A stretch of DNA of 36,773 nucleotides from Acidobacteriota bacterium (GCA_003166795.1 PMUS01000059.1:1948-38720), one strand, 5' to 3'; positions 14,798-24,522 are shown, counted from the first letter of the stretch. The notes: generated by a model not told the origin, from the letters alone. Numbers and translations: made by a program.

Positions 14798-16825
14798 ATG
14801 CTTCCTGCGCTGATCCACGCCAGTACGAGCTTTCTGATTGCCATGGCGGACGCCGCTGCGCGTTCGCTCATGCTCGCTTGCTTCGCCGCAGCCGCGCTCG
14901 GAGCATTTCGAGTCAAGAACGTTCGAACCAGGCTTCTGCTTTGGGAAGCGGTGTTGCTCGCGGCTCTCGCGATGCCGTTGCTGACTTCGCTCACACCTGC
15001 CATTCAGATTGCGGTGCCCCTGTCGAATCTTCAGGAGCGCAGCGCGAGTGTCGAGATTCCGGCAACGCAGCCTGCCCCTGCGCACACATCCATTTCCGAA
15101 AGTTCAGCGAGAACACGTACCCGCTCGGTCGAACGCGTGAAGGCTGGGTCTGCGGTTATTTCCACGGAGGCCGGGCAGGCCGCCGTCGCCGCTTCCGCTT
15201 CGTCCGCCGCACGCCGTGGAATCCCATGGCCGATTCTGGCCGTTTCGGCATATTTGGCGATCGGGCTGGTTTTCCTTGCGCGCGTTTTTATCGGCATGCG
15301 GTTCGGAAAGCATCTGGTGCGCGCAGCGACGCCGATCGAGGACGCAGACGCCTCGCGGATGCTTTCAGCAGCGTCGCGTGCGGCAGAATTGCGTGTGCCG
15401 CCGCGGCTGGCGGAATCGGAAATGATTTCCGTGCCGATGATGCTTGGCGTGCGCGCGCCTGCGATTCTATTTCCTCCGGATTGGCGCAAGTGGGATGAGG
15501 GCGAACTCGCCGCGGTGCTGGCGCATGAAGTTTCGCACGTGGAACGCCATGACGCGCTGGCGCAGCGATTGGCGCTGATTCATCGCGCGATTTTCTGGTT
15601 TAGTCCACTCGCTTGGTGGCTGGAGCGCCATCTGGCGGAGCTTTCGGAGCAGGCCAGCGACGACGCCGCGCTGGCCAGCGGCGCGGACCGCACGCGCTAC
15701 GCGGAAACGCTGCTCGGATTTTTCGCGGAGCTCGAAGCTGGCCCGGAGCGCGTCTGGTGGCAGGGGGTTTCGATGGCCAAAGCGGGACAGGCGGAAAAAA
15801 GAGTGGATCGAATCCTGGCATGGAGGGGTGCGATGTCGAATCGATTGAAGAAATCTCTCGTGGTGGCTCTAGTGGCGATTGCAGCGCCGGTTGTCGCGCT
15901 GACGGCAGCCGCACGTCCGGCGGCTTACGATGTTCAGGCGCCGGCGGCGCCACCGGCTCCGCCCGCTCCAAAAGCCGACGCGGACCCAACTCCGAATCCG
16001 CCGCAGCCGTCGGCGACTGCTGCCAAGCCGGCGCAAGCTCCGGAACCACAGTCGGACGAAACTCCCTCAGAGGTCATTGTCCCGCCTATTCGCGTCATCT
16101 TTCCTCCCATGCCGGCGATTCGTATGCCCCGCATCCCGCCCGTGGCGTTTGCGATGTTAAGCGATTTGAATTCTCTTAGAGGTTTCCACGGCGGTTACTT
16201 TCTGGGCCGCTTTGACGATTGGGGGCCGCGCTTTGTGATTGTCACGAAGGATTCAGACGCGATTACGATGTCCGGCGACCGCGAAGATGCCGAGCACGCC
16301 AAGTCTTTGCGAAGCAAGATTCCGGGCGAGTTCATTTGGTTCGAGAACGACGACAAGTCCTACGTGATTCGCGACCAAGCCACCGTCGATCGTGCGAAAA
16401 CGCTCTGGGAACCACAGGAAAAGCTGTCCAAGGAACAGGAAGAACTCGGGAAACAACAGGAAGCCCTCGGCGAGCAGCAAGAAGAAGCGGCACGGAAAAT
16501 GGAAGAGCTGAAGCTGAAGATTCCCGACCTCAGCGCCGAGATGCAGAAACTACAATCGGAGATGAAGCAGCTCAGCGCGAACGGCGGGACAATGGAAGAT
16601 ATCGGTAATCTGCAGGGTGAACTCAGCGAGCTGCAATCCCGGATCGAAGAGGTCGCGTCAACCGCGGGGCGCGAGCAAGGCTCGTTCGGCCGTCAGCAAG
16701 GTGAGCTGGGACGCCGGCAGGGCGAACTCGCGCGCCAGCAAGCGACGATGGCGCACGAAGCGTCGCGCCAGATGCAACAGCTGCTCGATGACGCAATCGC
16801 TCACGGATTGGCAAAGCCGGAATAG
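14798..16825 (+). CDS. BlaR1-like M56 membrane metalloprotease with coiled-coil C-terminus
   Basis: A 675-residue inner-membrane zinc protease, expected to release BlaI repression. N-terminal membrane helices (about 10-75 and 145-170) precede the M56 zinc site: HEVSH at 243-247 (His243, Glu244, His247) with a downstream Glu284 (SEQASDDAAL). A further membrane helix is at about 350-370 (SLVVALVAIAAPVVAL). The rest is not the penicillin-binding domain of true BlaR1. Instead there is a Pro/Ala-rich spacer (375-430), a small domain with GDREDAEHAKSLRSKIPGEF, and a long Gln/Glu-rich coiled coil (about 540-660) with repeated units such as LGKQQEALGEQQ and LGRRQGELARQQ. The sensed signal is therefore probably not a beta-lactam. 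The ATG has an AAAGGA site, 2 nt after blaI. Its stop abuts the dusB stop (TAGCTA). Confidence 0.85.
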   Translation: MLPALIHASTSFLIAMADAAARSLMLACFAAAALGAFRVKNVRTRLLLWEAVLLAALAMPLLTSLTPAIQIAVPLSNLQERSASVEIPATQPAPAHTSISESSARTRTRSVERVKAGSAVISTEAGQAAVAASASSAARRGIPWPILAVSAYLAIGLVFLARVFIGMRFGKHLVRAATPIEDADASRMLSAASRAAELRVPPRLAESEMISVPMMLGVRAPAILFPPDWRKWDEGELAAVLAHEVSHVERHDALAQRLALIHRAIFWFSPLAWWLERHLAELSEQASDDAALASGADRTRYAETLLGFFAELEAGPERVWWQGVSMAKAGQAEKRVDRILAWRGAMSNRLKKSLVVALVAIAAPVVALTAAARPAAYDVQAPAAPPAPPAPKADADPTPNPPQPSATAAKPAQAPEPQSDETPSEVIVPPIRVIFPPMPAIRMPRIPPVAFAMLSDLNSLRGFHGGYFLGRFDDWGPRFVIVTKDSDAITMSGDREDAEHAKSLRSKIPGEFIWFENDDKSYVIRDQATVDRAKTLWEPQEKLSKEQEELGKQQEALGEQQEEAARKMEELKLKIPDLSAEMQKLQSEMKQLSANGGTMEDIGNLQGELSELQSRIEEVASTAGREQGSFGRQQGELGRRQGELARQQATMAHEASRQMQQLLDDAIAHGLAKPE

Positions 16826-17806
16826 CTACGAGCTGACGGGACGAGCGAAAAACGCGTCCACGCGGTCGAGGATTTCGGCTGCCGTTTGAGAATGGTGCAC
16901 CTGCTGGCGCAGTTCGCCGCCGTTGCGCACCCCGTGCGTGAACAGAGTGGCGAACTGCTTCATCTTGCCAATGGCGTCGGGCATTTCCGCGGCGATCAGG
17001 CTCTGAAAGTAACCCGAGAGCAGATGGTAACGATCGGCTTCCGTGGGCTCGTCATAGCGTCCGGTCGCGACGAAGTCCGCGATCTGGCGGAAAATCCAGG
17101 GATTGGAAGACGCGGTCCGGCCGATCATCACGGCGTCGCAGCCGGTTTCCGCGATCATGCGCATCGCGTCCTGCGGCGAACGAATATCGCCATTGCCGAT
17201 CACGGGAATGCGCACGGCCCGCTTCACCGCGCGAATAATATTCCAATCCGCGGAGCCCGCGTAGCCCTGCATCCGTGTGCGCGGATGAACGGCGATCGCC
17301 TCGATGCCAATGTCCTCGGCCATGCGAGCCACATCCACGGCGACGATATTGTTTTCGTCCCAGCCGGAGCGAATCTTTATCGTTAACGGGATGCGAACCG
17401 CCGCGCGCACCTCGCGGAACAATTTCTCGAGATGCGGCAGATCGCGCAGCAGGCCTGAACCTCCGCACTTGACCACTTTCTTGACCGGACAGCCGAGATT
17501 GATATCCGCCTGATCGAAGCCGAGATCCTCAATTAACGCGGCGGCCGAAGCCATCACCTTGGGATCGGAGCCGAATATCTGGCCGGCTATGGGATGCTCG
17601 TCCTCGTCGAAGTACAGGTAGCGAAGCGTGCGCGCCGAATTGCGCGACATCCCTTCGGCGCTGGTGAACTCGGTCATGATCAGGCCGCACGCGCCCAAGG
17701 AGCGAATCACGCGCCGAAAAACGGTGTCCGTCACACCAGCCATGGGAGCCAGGATGGTCGCCGGGCGAATTGCCAGATCCCGAATTTTCATTTCGACGGG
17801 AAACAT
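16826..17806 (-). CDS. dusB: tRNA-dihydrouridine synthase (DusB type)
   Basis: An FMN- and NADPH-dependent enzyme that reduces specific uridines in the tRNA D-loop. A 326-residue TIM-barrel protein with the family landmarks APMAGVTDTVFR, DINLGCPVKKVVK (catalytic Cys106), TIKIRSGWDENN, AVHPRTRMQGYAG, IGNGDIRSPQDA and DAVMIGRTASSNPW, then a helical C-terminal domain. The ATG at 17806 directly follows the stop of the upstream BlaI-family gene (TAA then ATG); a second in-frame ATG is at 17791. It is the last gene of the rfaE2-mfd-surA-yhaM-blaI-dusB operon and ends tail to tail with the M56 protease gene, with no intergenic base. Confidence 0.95.
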   Translation of the reverse strand: MFPVEMKIRDLAIRPATILAPMAGVTDTVFRRVIRSLGACGLIMTEFTSAEGMSRNSARTLRYLYFDEDEHPIAGQIFGSDPKVMASAAALIEDLGFDQADINLGCPVKKVVKCGGSGLLRDLPHLEKLFREVRAAVRIPLTIKIRSGWDENNIVAVDVARMAEDIGIEAIAVHPRTRMQGYAGSADWNIIRAVKRAVRIPVIGNGDIRSPQDAMRMIAETGCDAVMIGRTASSNPWIFRQIADFVATGRYDEPTEADRYHLLSGYFQSLIAAEMPDAIGKMKQFATLFTHGVRNGGELRQQVHHSQTAAEILDRVDAFFARPVSS

Positions 17807-18244
17807 TTAATCGGACCCTGTAACCGGCTGCGCAACGCTCTCCGGCCGCCTGTCGCCGTCACCCGTGGACGACGGAGCAGCGCCTGCGGCGGCGCGGCGA
17901 ACCGCCGTTCCGTTTCCGAGCTGCGCGAGCAAGGCGTCCTTCGAGCCTCCAAAAAAATTCTCGAGAACCTGTCCCAGCGCCTGTGCGCGAGCGTCTTCGG
18001 CAGTCAGCCGCGGCCGATAGACGTATGCGCGGCCTACCTTCGCCCGCTCAACGATGCCCTTGCGCGCCAGGCGATCCATGATCGTCATGATCGTGGTATA
18101 AGCGCGCGGCCGCCGCGCAGCGAGCAGGTCGCGAATCTCGCGAACCGTGCCCTCGCCGATGGGCCAGAGCGTATTCATGCAATCGAGTTCGAGCGGCGCC
18201 AGATCGAGCAGCGAACGCCGCGGCGATGGTGTCTTGTCAGCCAT
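17807..18244 (-). CDS. second BlaI/MecI/CopY-family repressor, without an adjacent protease
   Basis: A 145-residue winged-helix protein. Residues about 15-85 carry the BlaI pattern (LAPLELDCMNTLWPIGEGTVREI, AYTTIMTIMDRLARKGIVER and a wing GRAYVYRP). The C-terminal half contains a likely dimerisation helix (ALGQVLENFFGGSKDALLAQL) and a flexible Ala/Ser-rich tail. It lacks a BlaR1-like partner next to it, and sits between the yhaM-like gene (9 nt upstream) and dusB (0 nt downstream) in a housekeeping operon. The M56 protease at 14798-16825 is close by on the other strand and could act on it, but that is inference. Its sequence differs clearly from the BlaI at 14355-14795. Confidence 0.85.
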   Translation of the reverse strand: MADKTPSPRRSLLDLAPLELDCMNTLWPIGEGTVREIRDLLAARRPRAYTTIMTIMDRLARKGIVERAKVGRAYVYRPRLTAEDARAQALGQVLENFFGGSKDALLAQLGNGTAVRRAAAGAAPSSTGDGDRRPESVAQPVTGSD

Positions 18245-18253
18245 GTGTTGCCG

Positions 18254-19255
18254 TTATCCCTTTTGCGGCGGCGCTTTCGCAGCGCCCTCCGCCAAAAATT
18301 TGTCTTTGCGCAGCAGCGATCGGCGCAGCGAAGGATTGCGCTCGGTCCACAGTTCCGCCGCATCACTTCCGGATCCCTGCTCCAGCGTCTTGCGCATGCC
18401 GGCCATCTTCGAATCGATATCGTCAATGAAATTCAGCGCGACCGCCTCGGGAATCTGAGGCAATGAGGGCGAGCCGAATTCGTACGAGCCGTGATGGCTC
18501 AAGATCATATGCTGGATCAGCACGGCGAGCGGCGCCGGAAATCCCGGGATCGCTTTGATTTTCTCGCGCGCCATTCCCGCGCCAATGGCGATGTGGCCCA
18601 GCAGGCGTCCCGCATCGGAATAATCAATTCCGCGCGCGTAGCGAAGCTCGTCGATTTTTCCGATATCGTGCAGCACCACGCCGGTGAGCAGCAGGTCAGG
18701 ATCGAGCTCGGGATAATGCTCCGCGACAGCGGACGCGAGACCCATCAGGCTCACGACGTGCTCCAGCAAGCCGCCGAGATACGCGTGGTGCATGGTCATG
18801 GCCGCGGGCGCGCGTTTTAGCCTGGGGGCGATTTCCGGATCGTCCACCACGCTCGTGAGCAGCTTCTGCAGCCACGGATTCTTCATCCCGGAAATGGCTG
18901 CTCGCAGCTCGGCGTAGAGCTTTTCGACATCGCACTTCGTGTGAGGCAAGAAATCGCCGAGCTCGTACTCGCGCTCGGCGGCGGGAATGATCTGCTCGAG
19001 CGTCAGTTCCTTCGAGCCGTTGTAAAGCTTCACGCGGCCGCGGATGCGAATTACGTCGTCGCGCTCGAATGTCTTCGCGATGGCTTCGAAATTGTCCCAC
19101 ATCTTCGCGGCGATCGAGCCGGTGCGGTCGCCCAGACTAAGCTCCAGCCAGGATTTGCCGCTGCGCGCTGAAGTACGAATCTCTTTTTCGCGGACGAGGA
19201 AGAGACTGGCGACCATCTGGCCGTCCGCGAGATCGCTGACGCAGGGAGACTTCAT
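18254..19255 (-). CDS. YhaM-like 3'-5' exoribonuclease (OB-fold + HD domain)
   Basis: A 333-residue protein combining an N-terminal OB fold (about 10-95, SWLELSLGDRTGSIAAKMWDN and VIRIRGRVKLYNG) with an HD phosphohydrolase domain. Metal-binding residues are visible: HHAY near 156, LLEH with His166, HD at 196-197 and LSHHGSYEFGSP. This layout is that of YhaM/CBF1-type 3'-5' exoribonucleases, which trim RNA and, in some species, single-stranded DNA. The ATG overlaps the surA-like stop by one base (TGATG), so translation is coupled. The C-terminus is a basic, Pro-rich tail (AAKAPPQKG). Confidence 0.85.
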   Translation of the reverse strand: MKSPCVSDLADGQMVASLFLVREKEIRTSARSGKSWLELSLGDRTGSIAAKMWDNFEAIAKTFERDDVIRIRGRVKLYNGSKELTLEQIIPAAEREYELGDFLPHTKCDVEKLYAELRAAISGMKNPWLQKLLTSVVDDPEIAPRLKRAPAAMTMHHAYLGGLLEHVVSLMGLASAVAEHYPELDPDLLLTGVVLHDIGKIDELRYARGIDYSDAGRLLGHIAIGAGMAREKIKAIPGFPAPLAVLIQHMILSHHGSYEFGSPSLPQIPEAVALNFIDDIDSKMAGMRKTLEQGSGSDAAELWTERNPSLRRSLLRKDKFLAEGAAKAPPQKG

Positions 19256-20373
19256 CAGCTGGTGGCTTTCGGCACCGGCAGCTTCTTCTTTTCTTTCTTC
19301 TTGTCTGCCGCATCGGGCGTGGGAGCGACCTCTTGAATCACTGTCGCGCCCGCCACCGCTGCGGAGTCCGTGTAGCCGGGCTTCACGAGAACGTAACTCT
19401 CTTCGCGCAGTTGGGCGAGATATACCCGCATCGCGGGGTCCATCTTCTGGCGGTAGAGAACATTCGTGATTTCGCCGTCAACCTTGTCGAGCGGCTGCAA
19501 TCCGGCTTGAAAGTGATCGAGCACTTTCAGGATTTCGAAACCGGTCTTGGTTTGGATCACGTCCGTGAACTGATTCTTTTCCATCGTGAAAACGGCATCC
19601 TCGAGCTGCTTGGAGAGCTGTCCGCGCTCGAACTCGCCCAAATCGCCATTCTGCTGGGCCGTCGAGCCTTCGGAATAGCGCTTCACCAACTGCTCGAAAT
19701 CCTCACCCTTTACGAGCCGGTTATGCAGGTCGTCCGCTCGCGTGCGAACGGCGGAGATTTCCTCGGGGCTTTTTCCGTCCGTACTCAGGAAAAGCTCCGC
19801 GAGAGAAACCTGCTCGGGCCGGTTGAATTCCTGCTTGTGGGCTTCGTAATACGCCTTCACTTCATCGCTGCCGATATTCATGCGCCCGCCCACTTCGCGG
19901 CGGATCACTTCCTGGGTCAAAAGGCTGTTCCGGAGCTGCGTCTTATAGTCTTCCCAGACGATACCCTGCTGCTCGACCGCCTTTTCAAGGTCTTCCAGGC
20001 TCGACAGGTTATTCTGCTTGCGGACGTCGTCCAACCGCTTGACCAGATCGGTCTCGACGGAGACGTCCATGTCCTTGGCGCGCTCGATCAGGAGCTGCTG
20101 GTCAATCATGTCTCGCAACAGATTCTTCTGGTGTTCCGTGACTGAGGCCTGAATCTGCATCTGGGAGCAGTTCTGGCAATCCTGCGAAGCCTCCTGCTGC
20201 AAGCCTGCGGCGGCCTTTTGGTAATCGGATAGCGTAATAATCTGGTTGTTCACGCGAGCGACAATCTCCTCGACGGTGGTGCCTTTGGCCTGGGCGTGGG
20301 TTACCGCTGGGACCAGAAGAAGCGAGCTGCACAAACCCAGAGAAGCAAAAAAGACGGCGGTTCGATTATTCAT
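19255..20373 (-). CDS. SurA-like periplasmic peptidyl-prolyl isomerase/chaperone
   Basis: A 372-residue exported protein with a signal peptide (MNNRTAVFFASLGLCSSLLL, cleavage near THA-QAKG). An N-terminal SurA-type chaperone region follows (EEIVARVNNQIITLSDYQ, DQQLLIERAKDM), then one parvulin domain at about 185-290 (EQVSLAELFLS, DFEQLVKRYSEGSTAQQNGDLGEF, GFEILKVLDH). It should help fold outer-membrane proteins. Unusual details are a CQNC pair near residue 65-70 in the mature protein and a Lys-rich C-terminal stretch. ATG 20373 is preferred, with GGGAG upstream; TTG 20388 is a less likely start. It is in operon with mfd (25-nt gap) and the yhaM-like gene. Confidence 0.88.
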   Translation of the reverse strand: MNNRTAVFFASLGLCSSLLLVPAVTHAQAKGTTVEEIVARVNNQIITLSDYQKAAAGLQQEASQDCQNCSQMQIQASVTEHQKNLLRDMIDQQLLIERAKDMDVSVETDLVKRLDDVRKQNNLSSLEDLEKAVEQQGIVWEDYKTQLRNSLLTQEVIRREVGGRMNIGSDEVKAYYEAHKQEFNRPEQVSLAELFLSTDGKSPEEISAVRTRADDLHNRLVKGEDFEQLVKRYSEGSTAQQNGDLGEFERGQLSKQLEDAVFTMEKNQFTDVIQTKTGFEILKVLDHFQAGLQPLDKVDGEITNVLYRQKMDPAMRVYLAQLREESYVLVKPGYTDSAAVAGATVIQEVAPTPDAADKKKEKKKLPVPKATS

Positions 20374-20398
20374 AGTGTTCACTCCCAAAAAGTCTATT

Positions 20399-23300
20399 CT
20401 ACGCCTGTAGTTGTAGCAACACGTTTCTCACTGCGTCCGTGGCCGAGCCCTTGCCCGACTTCCAGCCGATCCAAAGTACGCCCGACGGATCGAGACGCAT
20501 GTCGCGGCGCTTGTGGATCAATTTGACGATACGCTCGGGACCAAGCGGCGTGTCGTCATAGAACTTGATGGCAATCTGATCTCCGCGCCGGTCTACCGCC
20601 GCAACCAGCAGCTTTTCCGCCAGCGCCTTCAGCACCGCATACTCGAGCAGATTCGCAACTGCGGGCGGCGGCGGTCCGAAGCGATCGTCAAGCTCGCGGG
20701 TGACTTCCACGCGTTCCGCTTCAGACGCGACGCTCGCGATGCGCTTATAAATGCGCAGGCGCAGATTTTCGCTCTCGATATATTCCGGCGGGATGCGAAT
20801 TTCCTGGCCCAGGTTCAGCGTGGCTCGGCGTTCGGGCGTGACCGCTTCACCCTTCCGCTCGGCTACGGCGCGCTCCATCATCTGGCAGTACATATCGAAG
20901 CCGACGGCTTCGATATGACCGTGCTGCTCGCTGCCCAGCAGGTTCCCCGCGCCGCGCAACTCGAGGTCGAGTGCCGCGATCCGAAATCCGGCGCCCAGAT
21001 CGCTGAATTCCTTGAGCGCGCCCAGCCGTTGCCGCGCAATGGACGTGAGAGTGCCCTCGGTGGGCACGAGCAAGTAGGCGTAGGCGCGCTGGTTCGACCG
21101 GCCGACGCGCCCCCGAAGCTGGTAAAGCTCGGCGAGCCCCATGCGGTCCGCGCGGTTGATGAGGATCGTATTCGCGCGCGGAATGTCGAGGCCGTTCTCG
21201 ACAATCGTGGTCGAAACGAGAACATCCGCTTCGTTGCGGATGAATTTCAACATCACTTTTTCGAGTTCGGACTCGCGCATCTGGCCGTGGCCGACGACCA
21301 CACGCGCGCGCGGAACCAAACGCTGCACCATCGTGGCGAGCGAGACGATGGATTCGACGCGGTTGTGCACGAAGAACACCTGGCCTTCGCGGGCCATCTC
21401 TTCCTCGATGACGCGCTGAACCAGCGTCTCGCTGAATGGCGCGACGGTCGTCTGAATCGCGAGGCGATCCTTCGGCGGGGTCTCGATCACGCTCATGTCG
21501 CGGAGTCCCACGAGCGACATGTGCAGCGTTCGAGGAATCGGTGTCGCCGACATGGTGAGCACGTCCACGTTCTTGCGCATCTCCTTCAGGCGCTCTTTGT
21601 GCGCCACGCCGAACCGCTGTTCTTCGTCCACAACGAGCAGACCAAGATCGTGAAACTTCACGTCCTTGGAAAGCAGCCGGTGCGTCCCGATGACCACATC
21701 CATCTTCCCGGCTTCCAGCTCTTCGAGAGTCTTCTTCTGCTCCTTCTCAGTGCGAAACCGGCTGAGCATTTCAATCCGCATCGGGAACGCCGCGAAGCGG
21801 CGGCGAAACGTTTCCAGGTGCTGAAACGCAAGCACCGTGGTTGGCGCAAGCACGGCGACCTGCTTCCCGTCCGCAATGGCCTTGAACGTGGCGCGCATGG
21901 CGACTTCGGTCTTGCCGTAGCCGACATCGCCGCAAAGCAGGCGATCCATCGGCAGAGTTGATTCCATGTCGCGCTTCACATCTTCGATGGCGCGCTGCTG
22001 GTCCGGGGTTTCCTGGAACTCGAAGGCATCCTCGAATTCGCGCTGCCAGTTGGAGTCCGGCGGAAATGCGTGCCCGGGCGTGGTCTTGCGTTCGGAGTAC
22101 AGGGCGAGCAGCTGCTCCGCCATGTCGGTGACGGATTTGCGCACACGCGTCTTGCGCGCCTCCCAGATGGTTGTGCCCAAGCGGTCGAGCGTCGGTTCCA
22201 CGCCGCCGAGGGACTGATATTTCTGGATGAGGTCAATGCGCGCCAGCGGGACGTACAGCTTTGCGTCTCCGGCGTAACGCAGAAACATGAATTCACCAGT
22301 CGCGCCTTCTACAACTACCTGCCGTAAGCCCTCGAATTGACCGATGCCATGGTCCACGTGAACGACATAGTCGCCCGGCTTGAGGTCCGAGAAATCGCTG
22401 AAGAAGCTCGCCGTCTTCGGCCGCGCGCGCGGGCGCTGCGGAGGAAGCGTTTCAAACAGGTCGGCGTCTCCGTAGATAGCGAGCTGCGCCTCGGGAAAGA
22501 CGACGCCTTCGTTGAGCGGCGCTTTGACAAGCACCATGGCTGGGGCGCTGCTGCCGCTCGACTCTTCCGCCAGGCGCGTAACCGTGACGTTTTCCTCGAG
22601 TTCACCCAGGCGGTACGGCAATTCGTACTCGTGGCAGATGTCCGCAAAGCGCTCGAGCTCTCCGGTGCTCGTAGCGGACACCATCACGTACTCGCCTGCG
22701 CCGAGCCGGCTGCGGACCTCGGCCATGAATGCGGCGACATTGCCGTGGTAACGCGTGGTGGGCTGAGTGGCGAGCGCGAATGGCGCGACGCCTTCGTGCG
22801 CGAGGCCGAGATGTTCGACGGACAGCCGCGGCGAAAGCTGGAGCGCGAGCGACCACTCGTCTTCGTTGAAAATGTAGCGCGCCGGGGGCTCGGCGAGAGG
22901 ATCCTCTGCTCCGTCAAAAGCTTCCGCGAGGCGCGCGCGATATTTTTCCACGGCAGCGTCGAGAAGCGAAGGTTCATCCAGGACCACGATCGGATCCGCT
23001 GCGAGATCGAACAACACGCCGGGGCGTTCTTCGAGCGGCATCTCGCGAAACTCCCATCCGGCGTAAAAGCCCGCCGGCGCGGCGTCGTCCTCGCGGCCGG
23101 ACCCGGACCCGACGCGCTGCCGCTCGAGCACTTCAGCGTGGCGCTGCAGTTCGACGAGAGGAAGGAGCGCCGCGCGCTCGACAGGATTCGTCGAGCGCTG
23201 CGTATTGGGATCGAACGCGCGAATGGATTCGATCGTATCGCCCAGCAGCTCGATGCGCACGGGCTGCGGCGTCTCGGGCGAGAACACGTCAATGATGCCG

Positions 23301-23866
23301 CCGCGGACAGCATACTGTCCCGGCATCTCGCAGGTGACGTGCTTCTCATACCCGGCCGCTACCAGAAAACCGATGAGTTCTTCGTGGGGAACGGACTCGT
23401 CGCGCGCCACGACTCGGGCAAGCCCCGGATAAAACGATCGCTCGCGCATTCGCCACAGCGCGGCCTGCACGGGCGCAATCAGGACGTCGGCCTCGCCCGT
23501 CGCCAGGCGCCAGAGGGCGACCGCGCGGTCTTCGGAAATCTCCGCGTGCGGCGACCGATTTTCGTACGGCAACACGTCGTGCGCGGGGAGATGCGCAACG
23601 CGGCGCCCGGGCTTGCCGGTTACAGCGCTGTAAAACCAGCGAACAGGTTCGAGCAGCGCTTCCGCGCGCTGATTCGACTCCACCAGCAGAATGGCGGGGC
23701 GCCCCAGCTCGGAAAACACCAGCGGAACCAGCAGCGCCTTCGCCGAATCGGTGAGCCCTGCGAGACGAACTTCTCCTCCAAGGCGCCGCAGCTTGTCGCA
23801 GGCTTCCTCGACGGCGGGCCGGCGGGCAATCCGCGCGAGGAGCTCGGAAACGAGCGGGAGAATCAT
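20399..23866 (-). CDS. mfd: transcription-repair coupling factor
   Basis: Removes RNA polymerase stalled at DNA lesions and recruits UvrA. A 1155-residue protein, the normal family length. The N-terminal UvrB-like region (about 1-330) is followed by the RNA-polymerase interaction domain at about 490-560 ([17 protein letters not shown]). The translocase has Walker [10 protein letters not shown] (about 646) and DEEQ box (Asp747-Gln750), plus the motifs [14 protein letters not shown] and [11 protein letters not shown], and a C-terminal TRCF domain. ATG 23866 overlaps the rfaE2 stop as ATGA; the frame is open to 23944 but that part is rfaE2 in another frame. The pairing with a surA-like gene downstream suggests a stable chromosomal housekeeping operon. 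Confidence 0.97.
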   Translation of the reverse strand: MILPLVSELLARIARRPAVEEACDKLRRLGGEVRLAGLTDSAKALLVPLVFSELGRPAILLVESNQRAEALLEPVRWFYSAVTGKPGRRVAHLPAHDVLPYENRSPHAEISEDRAVALWRLATGEADVLIAPVQAALWRMRERSFYPGLARVVARDESVPHEELIGFLVAAGYEKHVTCEMPGQYAVRGGIIDVFSPETPQPVRIELLGDTIESIRAFDPNTQRSTNPVERAALLPLVELQRHAEVLERQRVGSGSGREDDAAPAGFYAGWEFREMPLEERPGVLFDLAADPIVVLDEPSLLDAAVEKYRARLAEAFDGAEDPLAEPPARYIFNEDEWSLALQLSPRLSVEHLGLAHEGVAPFALATQPTTRYHGNVAAFMAEVRSRLGAGEYVMVSATSTGELERFADICHEYELPYRLGELEENVTVTRLAEESSGSSAPAMVLVKAPLNEGVVFPEAQLAIYGDADLFETLPPQRPRARPKTASFFSDFSDLKPGDYVVHVDHGIGQFEGLRQVVVEGATGEFMFLRYAGDAKLYVPLARIDLIQKYQSLGGVEPTLDRLGTTIWEARKTRVRKSVTDMAEQLLALYSERKTTPGHAFPPDSNWQREFEDAFEFQETPDQQRAIEDVKRDMESTLPMDRLLCGDVGYGKTEVAMRATFKAIADGKQVAVLAPTTVLAFQHLETFRRRFAAFPMRIEMLSRFRTEKEQKKTLEELEAGKMDVVIGTHRLLSKDVKFHDLGLLVVDEEQRFGVAHKERLKEMRKNVDVLTMSATPIPRTLHMSLVGLRDMSVIETPPKDRLAIQTTVAPFSETLVQRVIEEEMAREGQVFFVHNRVESIVSLATMVQRLVPRARVVVGHGQMRESELEKVMLKFIRNEADVLVSTTIVENGLDIPRANTILINRADRMGLAELYQLRGRVGRSNQRAYAYLLVPTEGTLTSIARQRLGALKEFSDLGAGFRIAALDLELRGAGNLLGSEQHGHIEAVGFDMYCQMMERAVAERKGEAVTPERRATLNLGQEIRIPPEYIESENLRLRIYKRIASVASEAERVEVTRELDDRFGPPPPAVANLLEYAVLKALAEKLLVAAVDRRGDQIAIKFYDDTPLGPERIVKLIHKRRDMRLDPSGVLWIGWKSGKGSATDAVRNVLLQLQA

Positions 23867-24372
23867 ACGCGAAGCTCCAGGATGCGTTCGATCAGCCGAG
23901 TGGTTGAATAGCCGGGCTCGAGCGGGATGCGCACGACTCTGCATCCGAGGGCTTCGAGTTCGCTGCTTTCGTGATGTGCGGATTGATCCGAGCGGCCGCT
24001 GCCGCCGATCGCGACCACATCGGGCAAAAGACGCGCGAGAAATTCGCGCGGCGAAGGACCTTCGAATTCGACTACGCAGCCGACGGCGGCAAGCGCAGCG
24101 AGGATTTTGGCGCGCTCTGAGGAAGGAATGATCGGACGCGCGGGAGCTTGCCTTGTAGACCCGTTGCGGGGGGCTGACCGTGCGCCGGCAGTTGCGTCGC
24201 TCTCAATCGCGACGACGAGGACATCGCCCAGGGAGCGTGCGTGTTCGAGAAGCCGAATGTGACCGGCGCGCAACAGGTCGAAACAGCCGCTCGCACACAC
24301 TACTCCCTTCCCGGCGCGTTTCCACTGGCCCCGGCGGGAAATCAGGTCACTTTGCGAAACGACTTGTCCCAA
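23863..24372 (-). CDS. RfaE2-like nucleotidyltransferase (heptose-1-phosphate adenylyltransferase family)
   Basis: A 169-residue cytidylyltransferase-fold protein. The N-terminal box reads VCASGCFDLLRAGHIRLLEHARSLGD and the C-terminus GYSTTRLIERI, both typical of RfaE2/HldE-C, which adds AMP to heptose-1-phosphate for LPS inner core synthesis. Oddities: the first His of the HxGH motif is Arg35 (RAGH), and there is a low-complexity insert at about 63-82 (AGARSAPRNGSTRQAPARP). The start is uncertain: TTG 24372 is the only standard start between an upstream in-frame stop and the conserved core, and it has no good ribosome site. First gene of the mfd operon. The substrate is inferred, not proven. 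Confidence 0.75.
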   Translation of the reverse strand: MGQVVSQSDLISRRGQWKRAGKGVVCASGCFDLLRAGHIRLLEHARSLGDVLVVAIESDATAGARSAPRNGSTRQAPARPIIPSSERAKILAALAAVGCVVEFEGPSPREFLARLLPDVVAIGGSGRSDQSAHHESSELEALGCRVVRIPLEPGYSTTRLIERILELRV

Positions 24373-24522
24373 ACGTCTGCCCGTCAGCCCGCTCCCGAAG
24401 GAAGGGCCGAAGAGACAATTCTACCATGCGCGCCCACCGCCCCGCGGCCGGCCATACGTGAAGCGCTGCAAATGCGCCGGCCAACTGCGCGCCAAGGCGT
24501 TGGCCTTCAAGATCGGCACGCG

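Noticed and set aside
20513-21961. Plus-strand open frame (482 codons) inside mfd
   Set aside because: Same shadow effect; the minus strand encodes a complete Mfd with all helicase motifs.
22337-23911. Long plus-strand open frame (524 codons) inside mfd
   Set aside because: Antisense shadow of mfd in GC-rich DNA; composition (His/Arg/Leu rich) and lack of domains argue against a gene.
24418-24423. TAGAAT on the minus strand as -10 of the rfaE2-mfd operon
   Set aside because: No acceptable -35 at 16-18 nt, so I cannot support a promoter there.
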